Part shown: positions 6,147-6,349 of the stretch, in pieces
Layout: each line of letters begins with the position of its first letter
Position numbering within the stretch: position 1 is the first letter of the stretch
Source of the DNA: JAAFHB01 sp038240855
Lineage (GTDB): Bacteria > Bacteroidota > Bacteroidia > Bacteroidales > Prolixibacteraceae
DNA: 6,349 nucleotides
Assembly: GCA_038240855.1 (NCBI GenBank)
Contig: JBBRGI010000211.1
Location: 1-6,349, forward strand
Direction of reading: 5' to 3'
Position numbers and translations under genes: made by a program
Notes under the pieces: model-generated
Told to the model about the DNA's origin: nothing
Seen by the model: the letters and a program-made list of their open reading frames with translations, nothing else
Database searches by the model: none

Positions 6147-6280
6147 AACTCCAGAGGAGTTGCCAGTAAATAACCTTCGGTTTCAACCGGAGGGAAAGAG
6201 AATAAGAAATAAAATTAACTCTGGAAGAGTTTCCCAAGTCGATTCTTTTTCATTTGCTTATGGGAAACTCCTATAGAGTT
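6147..6280. repeat. Hairpin-rich noncoding repeat, right copy
   Basis: Four hairpins follow one another: AACTCC/GGAGTT with a 3-nt loop (6147-6161); an 8-bp stem with TTCA tetraloop and one G-U pair (6174-6193); AACTCT/AGAGTT with a 3-nt loop (6217-6231); and AACTCC/AGAGTT with a 3-nt loop and one mismatch (6266-6280). The first three match the plan of the left copy at 42-122, and the linker after hairpin 2 is similar. GAGTTTCCCA at 6227-6236 is also perfectly complementary to TGGGAAACTC at 6261-6270, giving a competing long stem. The last hairpin ends one base before the stop codon of the glycosyltransferase fragment. Confidence 0.65.
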
Positions 6281-6349
6281 CTAATCGAATAATCCATGTT
6301 TTTCATAAACTTCGCGAAGCAAAAAAAGGGTTGGGTGCGCAGGCATCCA
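6281..6349 (-). pseudogene. End of a truncated family-2 glycosyltransferase
   Basis: The minus strand is open from the window edge for 22 codons, ending in TAG at 6283-6281. The visible residues include HPTLFLLREVYEKHGLFD, which resembles the block in family-2 glycosyltransferases where H-P-x-x-F and R-x-V-Y-E-K-x-G-x-F-D precede the conserved A-D-Y segment of the catalytic domain. Intact enzymes continue for roughly another hundred residues after this block, so the chain appears cut inside the domain. The stop codon touches the first hairpin of the neighbouring repeat (in this gene's direction), so the repeat or a rearrangement at it probably removed the C-terminus. It would have transferred a sugar during synthesis of the polysaccharide exported by the Wza/Wzc-like pair. 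The short length limits certainty, and the upstream part is outside the window. Confidence 0.55.

Overview
The window looks like chromosomal DNA of a Bacteroidota bacterium, probably of the Bacteroidales/Marinilabiliales type. The grounds are a Bacteroidota-style fused Wzc-like polysaccharide co-polymerase/kinase, a short Wza-like lipoprotein, a DUF6922-like/AbiEii-like pair, a lack of strong Shine-Dalgarno sequences, and one good match to the Bacteroidota -33/-7 promoter (TTTG-N20-TATGGTTG). No database search was possible, so family names rest on motif recognition.

Layout. Positions 1-180 hold a hairpin-rich noncoding repeat. Positions 354-1133 (+) encode a small outer-membrane beta-barrel protein. 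It converges on the polysaccharide operon across a shared bidirectional terminator (about 1169-1218). The operon on the minus strand is wza-like (4503-3715) followed by wzc-like (3684-1249), separated by 30 bases. Together they would form the outer-membrane pore and the inner-membrane chain-length regulator/tyrosine kinase of a capsule or exopolysaccharide export machine. Positions 4504-4807 are noncoding, with a MITE-like inverted-repeat element and a heptamer tandem repeat. A probable toxin-antitoxin pair follows on the minus strand: a DUF6922-like gene (5691-5392) overlapping an AbiEii-like nucleotidyltransferase gene (5437-4808) by 46 bases. Positions 5692-6280 hold no gene. They carry a palindrome-rich element, an 8-bp tandem repeat, a 16-bp perfect palindrome, a heptamer tract and a second hairpin-rich repeat. 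The last 69 bases (minus strand) read as the end of a family-2 glycosyltransferase that stops in mid-domain exactly where the hairpin repeat begins.

Interpretation. This looks like the export end of a polysaccharide locus whose biosynthetic side lies beyond the right edge and has been cut into by repeats and a toxin-antitoxin module. The most interesting signal is the noncoding repeats. The elements at the two ends of the window share one three-hairpin plan (short stem with 3-nt loop; 8-bp stem with TTCA loop; short stem with 3-nt loop) and similar linkers, but their stem sequences differ, so structure appears to be kept while sequence changes. No tRNA, rRNA or CRISPR array was seen.
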